NCBI GenBank assembly: GCA_947593975.1
Contig: CANQDW010000001.1
Span: 1 to 64,000, forward strand
DNA length: 64,000 bases
Origin: an uncultured Lachnospiraceae bacterium
Lineage (GTDB): Bacteria; Bacillota; Clostridia; Lachnospirales; Lachnospiraceae
Direction of reading: 5' to 3'
Position numbers and translations under genes: made by a program. Under the pieces are notes generated by a model. That model did not search any database and had not been told where the DNA came from. It saw only the letters and a list, made by a program, of their open reading frames with translations. Shown piece after piece: positions 17,662-27,700 of this stretch; positions within the stretch are counted from its first letter, which is position 1; each line of letters opens with the position of its first letter.

Positions 17662-18609
17662 ATGTTTCATCGGGAAATTCCTGTATTTTTATTTACCGGT
17701 TTCCTTGAAAGCGGTAAAACTTCTTTCATACTTGATACGCTAAGCCAGGACTATTTTGCAACCGGTGAGCGTACGCTTATAATCGCATGTGAAGAAGGCG
17801 AGATTGAATATAATGTGAATGATCTGCAAAACTCCAACGTATATGTTGAATTTGTTGAAAATGAATCCGATCTTACCCCGGGGCTTCTTAAGAACTGGAA
17901 TACGGCGCACAAACCGCGCCGTGTTCTCATAGAGTATAACGGCATGTGGAACACGGATTCAATTATGGAAGAAATCTATCCTGAAAACTGGGTGCTTACA
18001 CAGGTCATATCTACCATAGATTATACAACTTTTAATATGTACTGGAATAATATGCGCAGCATGCTCATAAACCAGCTTGCCCTGTCTGATATGGTCATAT
18101 TCAACCGATGCGACGCGACAACAAAAAGGAATGAACTTCGCCGAAGCATAAAGGTATTTAATAAAAAAGCCCAGGTCGTATACGACTGGGTTGACGGAAT
18201 AACCGCCGAAAACGTACCGGAGCAGCTTCCTTTTGACATAGACGCGCCCGTTATCAATATAGAAGACGACGACTATGGCATATGGTATATGGACGCCATG
18301 GAGAATCCTAATAAATACGCAGGAAAGACCGTAAACTATAATTGCCTGTTCTTCAGGCCGTCAAGTTATTCGATGGATAAATTCGTACCGGGCAGATTTG
18401 CAATGACCTGCTGCGCCGATGATATAGCATATCTTGGCCTTGTATGTCATACAAAGAGCGATATAGACCTGCCTGAACGTCAGTGGATCAATATCACTGC
18501 GGATGTTAAAGTTGAATATGTACGGGATTATCATGATCTGGGACCGGTATTATATCTGACTGATATTACCACAGGAGAACGTCCTGAAGACGATCTTGTA
18601 TATTTTTAA
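17662..18609 (+). CDS. G3E GTPase with a C-terminal DUF1980/YcgQ-like domain
   Basis: The 315-residue protein has the P-loop GFLESGKTS (residues 13-21) and the base-recognition motif NRCD, but no CxCC motif. The last third, around FVPGRFAMTCCADDIAYLGLVC, resembles the C-terminal domain of DUF1980/YcgQ proteins, which elsewhere pair with the DUF318/YcgR permease. No such permease is next to it. AAAGGAG precedes the ATG, and it forms a two-gene operon with the His-rich GTPase. A joint role in metal delivery or response is inferred from family and context. Confidence 0.82.
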   Translation: MFHREIPVFLFTGFLESGKTSFILDTLSQDYFATGERTLIIACEEGEIEYNVNDLQNSNVYVEFVENESDLTPGLLKNWNTAHKPRRVLIEYNGMWNTDSIMEEIYPENWVLTQVISTIDYTTFNMYWNNMRSMLINQLALSDMVIFNRCDATTKRNELRRSIKVFNKKAQVVYDWVDGITAENVPEQLPFDIDAPVINIEDDDYGIWYMDAMENPNKYAGKTVNYNCLFFRPSSYSMDKFVPGRFAMTCCADDIAYLGLVCHTKSDIDLPERQWINITADVKVEYVRDYHDLGPVLYLTDITTGERPEDDLVYF

Positions 18610-18615
18610 AACAAA

Positions 18616-18689
18616 TCGGGGCAACAGGATTTGAACCTGCGACCTCACGGCCCCCAGCCGTGCGCGCTACCAAGCTACGCCATACCCCG
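18616..18689 (-). tRNA. tRNA-Pro (anticodon GGG)
   Basis: On the minus strand all four arms fold: acceptor CGGGGTA/TGCCCCG with discriminator A; D arm GCGTAGCTTGGTAGCGC; anticodon stem CACGG/CCGTG with loop CTGGGGG (anticodon GGG); T arm GCAGG-TTCAAAT-CCTGT. CCA is not encoded. It is 74 bases long. Confidence 0.95.
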
Positions 18690-19032
18690 AAAGGCTGAAT
18701 TATCTCACCCATAGCCACAGAATATCACGATTATACCGTCATCGTCAACACCTATTTACATTTTAAGGTTCACAGTTTCACAAAAATATTTAACATAATT
18801 AAAATAATAATGTAAAATTATCATAACACTTATATTTTTGCGCCTGTTTATATAGCTAAAGTTTGGGGAAACTAATTATATGCCGATTAAAAAAGCGAAA
18901 AAAAGAGCTTATGAGGTGTATTAAAGCAAAGAAACGGATGAGAGGCATCTGAAATTCAAACGCCGCTCATCCGTATAATATTGATACCCGCTCAGAAATG
19001 GGTATACACTTATGGTTATAATGGATTCTCCC
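18690..19032. other. 343-base AT-rich gap without a recognisable gene
   Basis: The stretch lies between tRNA-Pro and the CoA ligase. It contains the upstream region of the tRNA (no convincing promoter picked by eye) and one hairpin at 18934-18974. Otherwise it is AT-rich with only very short open frames. I see no RNA gene or coding signal. Confidence 0.6.
18934..18974 (-). terminator. probable terminator after the CoA ligase gene
   Basis: ACGGATGAG (18934-18942) pairs perfectly with CTCATCCGT (18966-18974) around a 23-base loop. On the minus strand the stem is followed by TTTCTTTGCTTTAA, 60 bases after the ligase stop. Confidence 0.55.
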
Positions 19033-20355
19033 TTATTTCCCAATCTTACTCTCTTCAAACAGATTCCTCTTATCAATAACCCTGACAGCCTTGCCCTCGC
19101 TTCTCGGTATGGTCTTTGGCTCAACAAGATGAACCTCTACTCCGATTCCAAGCATTGACTTCAGGGAAGAAACAAGCTTCTTTTCCCTGCCCGCCTTGTC
19201 GGCATCATCTGCCGGCGGATTTTCAGGTATCCACTCTACATCACAGGAAATCGTATCGCTGTTATTTACCCTGTCTACAACAAGCTGATAATTTGCTTCA
19301 TAACCATTGTTAAGAAGAACTGTCTCTATCTGCGAAGGGAATACGTTTACCCCTTTAACAACCATCATATCGTCGCTTCGTCCGAGCGGTTTACTCATCC
19401 TTATATGCGTACGGCCGCATGAACATTTCTTGCGCGAAAGCACGCATATATCACGCGTACGGTAACGAAGCAGCGGAAAAGCTTTCTTAGTTATACATGT
19501 AAATACAAGTTCGCCTTTTTCGCCTTCCGGAAGCACTTCACCCGTATTAGGATCTATAATCTCAGCTATAAAGTGATCTTCATTAATATGCATGCCGCGC
19601 TGCTCGCTGCATTCAAAAGATACGCCGGGACCGCTGATCTCGGTAAGTCCGTATATATCATAAGCCTTTATCCCAAGCGATTCTTCAATATTGTGGCGCA
19701 TTTCCTCAGTCCATGCCTCTGCGCCGAATATACCTGCCTTAAGTTTAATCTGGTCCTTAACGCCCTTCTCCTTAATGCTCTCCCCCAGAAATGCCGCATA
19801 AGACGGCGTACAGCAAAGAATAGTCGAACCCAGATCCGTCATAAACTGAATCTGCCTGTCAGTATTGCCAGATGACATCGGAAGCGTAAGAGAACCAACC
19901 ATATGTGAACCGCCGTTAAGTCCCGGTCCTCCTGTAAACAGTCCATAGCCATAACACACATGCACAACGTCGTCTTTCGTTCCGCCTGCCGCTACAATCG
20001 CCCTTGCGCAGCATGTATCCCATATATCAATATCGTCCTGCGTATAAAATGCGACTACACGGCGTCCGGTAGTTCCGCTTGTTGACTGTATGCGCACGCA
20101 CTCCGAGAGCGGAACCCCAAGAAGCCCGTACGGATACTGGTCACGCAGATCGTCCTTATTAATAAACGGAAGCTTATGTAAGTCCTCAATTCCATGGATA
20201 TCTTCAGGTTTTATGCCTGCTTCATCCATTTTGCCGCGGTAAAATTCCACGTTATCATATACATGCTTTACCTGCTCAACCAGCCTCTCGCTTTGGAGTT
20301 TTTTAATATCCTCCACAGCCATAGTTTCAATTTCGGGATTAAAATAATTTGACAT
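19033..20355 (-). CDS. phenylacetate--CoA ligase family (PaaK-like) adenylate-forming enzyme
   Basis: The 440-residue enzyme activates an aryl-acetate (or related aromatic acid) to its CoA thioester using ATP. The P-loop-like QSTSGTTGRRVV, the YGLTEISGPGVSFEC motif and the C-terminal LGRSDDMMVVKGVNVFPSQIE are all typical of PaaK. No other phenylacetate-degradation genes are nearby. In anaerobes such lone enzymes are often tied to aromatic amino-acid breakdown through aryl-pyruvate ferredoxin oxidoreductases, which is inference here. AGGAGGT precedes the ATG. It is transcribed alone and followed by a hairpin. Confidence 0.9.
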   Translation of the reverse strand: MSNYFNPEIETMAVEDIKKLQSERLVEQVKHVYDNVEFYRGKMDEAGIKPEDIHGIEDLHKLPFINKDDLRDQYPYGLLGVPLSECVRIQSTSGTTGRRVVAFYTQDDIDIWDTCCARAIVAAGGTKDDVVHVCYGYGLFTGGPGLNGGSHMVGSLTLPMSSGNTDRQIQFMTDLGSTILCCTPSYAAFLGESIKEKGVKDQIKLKAGIFGAEAWTEEMRHNIEESLGIKAYDIYGLTEISGPGVSFECSEQRGMHINEDHFIAEIIDPNTGEVLPEGEKGELVFTCITKKAFPLLRYRTRDICVLSRKKCSCGRTHIRMSKPLGRSDDMMVVKGVNVFPSQIETVLLNNGYEANYQLVVDRVNNSDTISCDVEWIPENPPADDADKAGREKKLVSSLKSMLGIGVEVHLVEPKTIPRSEGKAVRVIDKRNLFEESKIGK

Positions 20356-20442
20356 GTAATACCTCCTAATACATTTGTTTTTACTGCATTTTTCAATTAA
20401 TTATATCATTTAAACCGCCTCAAAGCAATATATACGGCAGTT

Positions 20443-23400
20443 TTAACCCCTTTGCCGGCATGTGGTGATTTTGCTCCATTTGCCGTATACCTTCCCTTTG
20501 CCGGCTGCCTTATATGCCCGCATCCTTATATAATATTTTCTGCCGGCTTTCAATTTCTTTATCTTTATTTTTGCTGTTTGGCCTTTCTTTATGCCGACGG
20601 TCTTTACCTTTCCTCTTAATTTCTTCTTTAACGCATACTGCAGCTCGTAACCGTCTGCCGCGGCGTCTTTTTTCCATTTTACGGTAAGTATCTTCTTTTT
20701 AGTCAATTTTACTTTTAAGATCTTTACCCTGCCCGGTCTTTTACTTGCGCCTACATCTGATATAACATTGCCGGTATCCGAAACAGGGTTTCCCAAAACA
20801 TCCGGTCTGTCAGTTGCTTTCGGATTATCCGCTGTATCAGGACTGTCCGCTGCTTCCGGTTTATCTGCTGCGCCGGGCTTATCCGCTGCCGCCGGTTTTT
20901 CCGTTGCTGCCGGTGTTTCTGTTTCCTCAGGTTTTTCCGTTGCCGCCGGCTTATCCGTTACATCAGGTTTTTCTGTCACAGCCGGTTCTTCTTCATATAT
21001 CTTTGCCGGAGCAATTTCAAAATTATCAAACCGCGGTGTAAAATCATCCTGCAGCGAGCTGAATTTATATGAGTTGTCATTTGATACGGTTATTGTATTT
21101 GTTCCCTCTTTTAATACGACATCTATCACCGTATCTTTATAAGTATCCCAGCATAAAGTATTTCTGCAATATACCGTCTGAGGGGCGTCTTCATTAACCC
21201 TAACCTGCGCGTACCTTTCCACAAGGTCCGTATTATACGGATGTACGTAATACTCTCCGTACTGCGTTGTCATGACCGGGGCAGGTTCATTATTGGAATA
21301 CCTTATTAAAAGCACATAATCGCCCGCTTTCGGTACATCCACATTAAATACAAGCTTATTATCCGAGCCGCCCCTGAACCCTTCTACCGCCTTTTCTTTC
21401 GACGCGTACTTTGTTTCAATCACTTCCGGCGCCGCCGCGCTGCCAAAAAGATAATCATAGCCGTCATCTTTTTGAGTCCCTGACAATTCGCAGTCTTCAG
21501 CTTCCTTTATGACAACCTCTTCTTCTGTCTTTTTTACATCCTCGGTAAATGTCATCCCGGTTATGCCGTCCCCCTCGGCATACAGATGGTTAATGCCCTC
21601 TGCAAGATATATATATCCCCCGTTTTCTGCATCTGCGCTAATATCAAAAAGCTTTATCCGGCTTATACTTATATCCGACTCTGCTTTTGCGTCTTTGGCG
21701 TAATTTACTTTATATCTTGAAATCGATACATTGCCTTCCCCAAAAACAGCTGCTTTATAATATCCGCCGCGCGGCGCGCACACATAAAAGTCATAACCGC
21801 CTGTTTCCTCGTTTTCTTTTAGGAATTCTTCTTCGCCTGCCGTTATCACCGCGTCTTCGCCGGGTTCATAGACGAGATCGATCTTATCAAGCGTTGCGCA
21901 CAGCATCGAACCAAATTCTTTTATATTCTGGTCATCGCCCTTATACATCAATAATATATTATGTCTTCCCGCGAACAAATCCACGTATATTGTCTTATAA
22001 TTGTAATATCCCCATTTTACCGTGGAATCATATACTATTTCCCGCTTCGGGCCGCCGTCTACAGACAGCGTGTGGCGGCTGAGCGCCCCTACAGCTCTGT
22101 TTTGTCCCCCGCTATCCACATATTCCAGCGTAAGCGGGTCTGTCTGCGGCGCCTGGCTGCTATAATAAATATTCATCCTGTATCTTCCGCTGTAAGGCAC
22201 GTTTACGGTAAATTCCACTCCGTCATTTTCCGTATTCATATTGCCTGCGTCATAACGGTTTGAACGGGCAAGCGCGCCGTCGTCTGTCTGTTCATACTTT
22301 TGTGCGGCGCCGATCATCCGTGCGTTTTCCGCCTCGTACGTTTTTTCCCAGTTCTTCGTATACTCCGCGATCGTTGTATCTGCGCCTTCTTTTGCCGGCA
22401 TGATAACCGCAAAATACGCATCGGTCAGTTCTGCGTCAGGCACGGTAAATACCAGATCGTCTCCGGTAAATGAAATATTTCCTTCAAACTGCAGCGGGGT
22501 CGTATCCGCAAATCCCTGCTGCCCCGTATATTTAGTTCTGTAAATCTTCACGTAAGCGCTTTTCGCATCTTTAAATGTCTGCGCGGAACATATATTCTCA
22601 ATGCTTACCGTCTGATTACCCGCCTGTCCGCCAAACAAACTGTATACGACCCTCGCTTCATCATCTGCGCTCGCGAGTCCGTACAATCCCCCGTATGCCC
22701 CGAAAGGTTTGGTGTTCTCGGCGGTAAGCGGCATTTTATCCCCGCTCATTTGGGCATACCACTTATATACCCACCATGCGCCGTTTGGTTTATTTGTATC
22801 TGCCGCAAGCTCATTTAAGCTGTTCGCAAGTCCCCAGAAAGGAAGCGACGCATACACGTTCTGTTCCTCAAATACGGACAGCCAGCCCACAAGCGCGCCC
22901 GGATTGCCAAGGTCTGAGAAATTGACCGTTTCATTTATAAATATATCGGGCTCGATTCCCGAACCGGCATAATATGTATTGATATAATCTTTTACCTCGG
23001 CGCACCTTGCGGCAAAGCTTCCGAGCCTGCCTTTCTGGAGCTCATGCCATGTTATATATTCCGGCAGGCATTCATTGCGCCTGCAGAATTCAAAGAATGT
23101 TTTATAGGCATTACTGTCGTAAAGAGAATAATTAGGCCCGGCAACTTTTAAGTCCGGGTCGATATCTTTTACCGTCTTATATATTTTCAGCCAGTCCCTG
23201 CACAGCCCGCTGATATTATTTCCGTACCAGATCATATCCGGTTCATTAAAAAGGACAAAGCTGTAATGGGATAATTCCTCTTTGCTTTTTCCTTTTACCA
23301 TTTTATTTACAACCATTTTTACTTTTTCGCTGTAATCGTCTATCCCATTATATTCATAAGGCCATTCCAGGTAATAATCCTGTATATACACCTGGATATT

Positions 23401-23739
23401 TTCCACGCCGCACTCGCGCAGAAACGGCGTCAGCCTGTAGGCGTCCCCGGACGGGTGCTGTCTTCCGTCTGCTGCCTTCTGCACAAGTATTTTCGGCGAA
23501 ATCGCCTGTATCAGATTTGCCGAAGGGACACCCGGCTCGCTGACTCCGTACAGAAAACCTGTTGAACCATGCAGGAGTTTGCCCGTACTGCGTTCCTTTG
23601 ACGCATCAAAATGAAGGCATGCCCCGCCTGTTTTCGTTTCGCCGCTTTCGTCTGCCTTAAGCATACCTGCGGGAATTACCATGCTTATAAGTACAAATAT
23701 GATCATGGCAAGTATTCCCCTGCTTTTTCTTTCCCCCAT
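20443..23739 (-). CDS. secreted GH39-like glycoside hydrolase with carbohydrate-binding and Fn3-like modules
   Basis: The 1098-residue protein starts with a signal peptide (IFVLISMVIPAGMLKA). The catalytic TIM barrel runs about residues 35-370: the acid/base Glu is in VLFNEPDMIW (E166), the nucleophile Glu in DIFINETVNF (E270), and YITWHELQ lies between, the arrangement of clan GH-A, closest to GH39. Two beta-sandwich CBM35/CBM6-like modules follow, each opening with an AEN/AED motif (near 470 and 735). A Pro-Thr-Ala-Glu linker of ATEKP/AADKP units and a C-terminal lysine-rich Fn3-like domain (VKILKVKLTKKKILTVKWKK) end it. The substrate is unknown. It starts 13 bases after the PPIase stop, so it is the last gene of the pth-mfd-PPIase operon. 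Confidence 0.85.
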   Translation of the reverse strand: MGERKSRGILAMIIFVLISMVIPAGMLKADESGETKTGGACLHFDASKERSTGKLLHGSTGFLYGVSEPGVPSANLIQAISPKILVQKAADGRQHPSGDAYRLTPFLRECGVENIQVYIQDYYLEWPYEYNGIDDYSEKVKMVVNKMVKGKSKEELSHYSFVLFNEPDMIWYGNNISGLCRDWLKIYKTVKDIDPDLKVAGPNYSLYDSNAYKTFFEFCRRNECLPEYITWHELQKGRLGSFAARCAEVKDYINTYYAGSGIEPDIFINETVNFSDLGNPGALVGWLSVFEEQNVYASLPFWGLANSLNELAADTNKPNGAWWVYKWYAQMSGDKMPLTAENTKPFGAYGGLYGLASADDEARVVYSLFGGQAGNQTVSIENICSAQTFKDAKSAYVKIYRTKYTGQQGFADTTPLQFEGNISFTGDDLVFTVPDAELTDAYFAVIMPAKEGADTTIAEYTKNWEKTYEAENARMIGAAQKYEQTDDGALARSNRYDAGNMNTENDGVEFTVNVPYSGRYRMNIYYSSQAPQTDPLTLEYVDSGGQNRAVGALSRHTLSVDGGPKREIVYDSTVKWGYYNYKTIYVDLFAGRHNILLMYKGDDQNIKEFGSMLCATLDKIDLVYEPGEDAVITAGEEEFLKENEETGGYDFYVCAPRGGYYKAAVFGEGNVSISRYKVNYAKDAKAESDISISRIKLFDISADAENGGYIYLAEGINHLYAEGDGITGMTFTEDVKKTEEEVVIKEAEDCELSGTQKDDGYDYLFGSAAAPEVIETKYASKEKAVEGFRGGSDNKLVFNVDVPKAGDYVLLIRYSNNEPAPVMTTQYGEYYVHPYNTDLVERYAQVRVNEDAPQTVYCRNTLCWDTYKDTVIDVVLKEGTNTITVSNDNSYKFSSLQDDFTPRFDNFEIAPAKIYEEEPAVTEKPDVTDKPAATEKPEETETPAATEKPAAADKPGAADKPEAADSPDTADNPKATDRPDVLGNPVSDTGNVISDVGASKRPGRVKILKVKLTKKKILTVKWKKDAAADGYELQYALKKKLRGKVKTVGIKKGQTAKIKIKKLKAGRKYYIRMRAYKAAGKGKVYGKWSKITTCRQRG

Positions 23740-23752
23740 GATTATCCCTCCT

Positions 23753-24730
23753 TTACAATATCAAGTTGCTTATCTCCACCTCATAACCTGCCGCCCAGTC
23801 CGCATACCGGGCTTCAAATATTTTCTTTTGTTCTGCCGCGATCATCTCTTCTTTCTTCTGCTTTGTCATATCTTCGTTATAATCGCTTACGCAGTATATT
23901 ATATAATATCCGCCGTCGGCGGCGACAACCCCGCTTGTCTGTCCTGCCGTAAGGGCAAACGCCGCATTCGTAAACTCATCGCTCATATCTCCCCTGCCGA
24001 ATGTGAGCTCTGTCTTGTCCGCTTCGGTTTCCTTCTCCGCAAACGACTGGAAATCCTCGCTTTTTGCAGCCGATTTTCTTATCTTTTCCATACTGTTTTC
24101 GTTTGCGTTAGCCGCGTTCTTATACAGATACTGCACTGTTATCTGCTTTACGCTATCCTCGCTTATATTGGTATCCACCTCGCTTATGCACGAATCGTAT
24201 ACCTTATTTGCAATATCGTTTTCCATATATATATCTGCTAAAAGTTCCGCGTCAATATCATATTTTAAGCTTTCTTCCTCAGGCATGGCTTCAAATACCG
24301 TCTGCGCATATCTCTTTATATCTTCCTGCTCATCGGCGCTAAGTTCTATGCCGATATCTTTTGCCTCTTTTGATATAACTTTAAGTTCGGTAATAAGGTT
24401 TACCGTTTCTTCTTTAGCCATATATTCAAAACTTCTCCCTCCGGAAAAAGTATAAGACCAGATATTTTCATCTATTGAATTCTGATACCTGTTTTTTAAC
24501 ATGTACATATATGCCATAAACTCCCTGTACTCCACCGTTTCATCGCCAACAGCGATAACGGCCGAACCGGGCGCAAGGGTCTTTTTTTCAACCTTTTCCG
24601 CTTTTTCTGCCCTTCTGTCTGCCTCTGCGCTTCCTGCCGCCGTATTGCTGCTGCCTTTCTTACAGCCGCCGCATACCGTGACTGCCGCCGCCAGGCATAT
24701 TATTCCGAGTATCTTCAATCTGCTTTTCAT
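23753..24730 (-). CDS. PrsA/SurA-type peptidyl-prolyl isomerase lipoprotein
   Basis: The 325-residue exported foldase starts with a lipobox (VTVCGGCKKG, lipid Cys at about residue 23). It has an N-terminal helical chaperone domain with a SurA-like pattern, then a parvulin rotamase domain (ITVQYLYKN; ELTFGRGDMSDEFTNAAFAL; GVVAADGGYYIIYCV). It would fold exported proteins outside the membrane. Its ATG overlaps the mfd stop by 4 bases. The downstream GH39-like enzyme is a plausible client, though that is inference from position. Confidence 0.9.
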   Translation of the reverse strand: MKSRLKILGIICLAAAVTVCGGCKKGSSNTAAGSAEADRRAEKAEKVEKKTLAPGSAVIAVGDETVEYREFMAYMYMLKNRYQNSIDENIWSYTFSGGRSFEYMAKEETVNLITELKVISKEAKDIGIELSADEQEDIKRYAQTVFEAMPEEESLKYDIDAELLADIYMENDIANKVYDSCISEVDTNISEDSVKQITVQYLYKNAANANENSMEKIRKSAAKSEDFQSFAEKETEADKTELTFGRGDMSDEFTNAAFALTAGQTSGVVAADGGYYIIYCVSDYNEDMTKQKKEEMIAAEQKKIFEARYADWAAGYEVEISNLIL

Positions 24731-27700
24731 ATTGTTGTATCATCTCCCATAATTAAAATTTTCATTTTATCAAGCAGTCTGCGGATTATTTCAAACAAAT
24801 CCTCGCCGTCCTTAAGCCTGTATACAAATCTCGGCCTGCCTTCAGCCTCAAACTTAAGCCTTTTGCTTTCGCCCTCAAGGAACAAAGGGATCTTATTGAT
24901 ATCAAACGGCGCGTTCTCATACAGCATGAACGTAATTACATCCTGCGGCTTATTTGCCTTAAGGCTCGATTTATCCTTTTTGTGCGTCACCTGCGTAACG
25001 TACACCATATGGGCCTTTGATTTAATAAGCGCGATCTCCATAAGGTTCTGCACCGCATCCGGGTACTTCCCGAAACGGTCCATAAGTTCATCGCGGCAGT
25101 CGGACATCTCGTCTTCATTCTCTATATCGGCAATCCTTTTATACATTTCAAGCTTATGGAATTCACTTTTAATATACGATGAAGGGATATATGCGTCAAC
25201 CTCCATATCTACAGAAGTTTCAAATACGGTTTCTTCTTCTGTTTTCTCACCTTTAAGCGCCGCCACGGCATCGTTGAGCATCTTGCAGTAAAGGTCGTAT
25301 CCTACGGCTTCGATATGACCGTGCTGTTCCGCCCCCAGGATATTTCCCGCGCCTCTGATCTCCAAGTCGCGCATGGCTATCTTAAAGCCGCTTCCCAGAT
25401 CGGTAAATTCCTTGATGGCCGCAAGCCTCTTTTCCGCTTCTTCTTTAAGCATCTTATCCCTTTTATACATAAGAAACGCATATGCCGTCCTGTTGGAACG
25501 CCCTACGCGCCCGCGGAGCTGGTAAAGCTGCGACAGCCCCATGCGGTCTGCCTCGTCGATAATTATCGTATTTACATTCGCTATATCCAGTCCCGTTTCA
25601 ATGATCGTAGTGGATACAAGCACATCTATATCCCCGTGTATGAAGTCAAACATTATATTTTCAAGCACTCTTTCACTCATCTGCCCGTGCGCAAACGTAA
25701 CGTTTGCTTCCGGAACAAGTTTCGCAACCATGTTTGTTATCACGTCTATGTTATTGACCCTGTTATACACATAATATACCTGGCCGCCCCTTGAGATCTC
25801 CCTCGTTATGGCTTCGCGTATGATCTCATCGTTATGTTCCATTACAAATGTCTGTACAGGCAGCCGGTCCATAGGCGGCACGTCAAGCACGCTCATATCC
25901 CTTATCCCCGCGAGGCTCATATGCAGCGTCCGCGGAATAGGCGTCGCGGACAATGTAAGGACGTCTATGCTGTCTTTCATCTGCTTGATCTTTTCCTTGT
26001 GGGCAACGCCGAAACGCTGTTCTTCGTCTATTATAAGAAGCCCCAGATCTTTAAACGCCACGTCTTTTGAAAGCAGCCTATGCGTGCCGATCACAATGTC
26101 AATGTTCCCTTTCCTTAACTTTTCAAGCGACTTTTTTATCTCAGCCGGCGTGCAGAATCTTGAAAGCATCGCGATATTCACCGGGAAATCCTGCATCCTC
26201 TGTACAAACGTATTGTAATGCTGCTGGGCAAGGATAGTGGTCGGAACCAGATACGCCACCTGCTTTCCTTCGGAAACAGCCTTAAACGCCGCCCTTATGG
26301 CAATCTCTGTTTTGCCGTAACCTACGTCGCCGCATATAAGTCTGTCCATGATCCTCGTACTCTGCATATCGCGTTTGGTATCTTCTATCGCCGCAAGCTG
26401 GTCTTCCGTCTCCTCATATGGGAACATCTCTTCAAATTCTTTCTGCCAAACCGTATCTTCCCCGTAGCGGTAACCTGTCTTTTCCTGCCTTTTCGCATAC
26501 AGCTCCACAAGGTCTTTCGCTATATCTTTTATCTCCGAGCGCACTCTCGTTTTAGTATTATACCATTCCCTGCTGTTAAGCTTATTTAGCTTCGGCTTCC
26601 TCTTTCCCGCCTCTGCCGATGCGGAATATTTCTGAAGCGCCGAAAGGCCTGTTGCGGGGATATACAGCACCCCGTCTTTTGCGTACTCAATCTTTAAATA
26701 ATCCTTAATTATTTTGTCTACCTCGATCTTTTCAATGCCCCTGTATATGCCAAGGCCGTGGTTTTCGTGTACGACATAATCCCCCGCGCTAAGCTCCGAA
26801 AAACTCTGTATCGCTTTGCCGCTGTAGCGTTTACGCCTTTTCTTTGTTTTTTTGCCGCCAAATATATCCGCCTCGGTGATAACCGCAAAACGTATCTGCG
26901 GATAAAAAAATCCTTTATGTATAGAACCGTAGGCGGTCATTATTTCCCCTTTATCAAGCACCCTGTCCTCTCTGTCGCTGTAAAATGCCGATATGCCGTA
27001 CTCGTTAAGGCTCTCGCTAAGCCTTTTCGCCCTTGTGGTTGAAGGCGAAAACACAAGTATCCTGTATCCGTTCTTTTTCCATTTTTCAAGATCTTTTACC
27101 ATTATATCGAATTTGCCGTTATACGACTGGACCGACTGCACGCTCAATGTATGGACCGACTCATATTCAATATGTTTCGGCCGCGTATCTATTGCCGAAA
27201 GCATGACCGTCCTTCTTCTTCCCAATTTGCCGAATATCTCCGCCGGCTGATACAGCACGTCCATCTGTCCCGGTATTATATATCCCTTTTCCAGCCTGTT
27301 TTTCATGCTCTCGGAAAATTCAAGGAACACCGCCGAGCCATGTTCGTAAGTCATATTAGGCTCATCTATAAAAAATATCGTTTCATCTTCGTCAAAATAT
27401 TCATAAAACGATTCCGTTTCATCATAAAAATAGCGCAGGTAACTTTCAAGTCCCGCCATTCCCTTATAATATTCAATATTTTCTTTAAGCTGCTCAAACG
27501 ATTTACGAAGGTTCCCCGCCGCCTGCGTATTGCGCTCCTTCATAAATTTTGCTTCATACTTCTTAATCTCATCGCCGATCTTTGCAAGCCCTTTTAATAT
27601 CCTGTCCTCATCTGCCATTATCTCTGTAGCCGAATACAGCGTAAATTCGCTGACGGAATCTATCGATCTCTGGCTGTCCACGTCAAAAGCGTGGATACTG

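Noticed and set aside
18690..18780. TTGACG and TATAAT upstream of tRNA-Pro as a promoter
   Set aside because: On the minus strand the two hexamers are only 7 bases apart, which does not fit one sigma-A promoter.
18881..18925. Very small frame encoding a Lys-rich 14-residue peptide
   Set aside because: Too short, with no supporting ribosome site or conservation that I can judge.
20768..21142. Ser/Ala/Gly-rich open frame opposite the glycosidase linker
   Set aside because: It is the reverse reading of the ATEKP/AADKP linker repeats, without a start signal.
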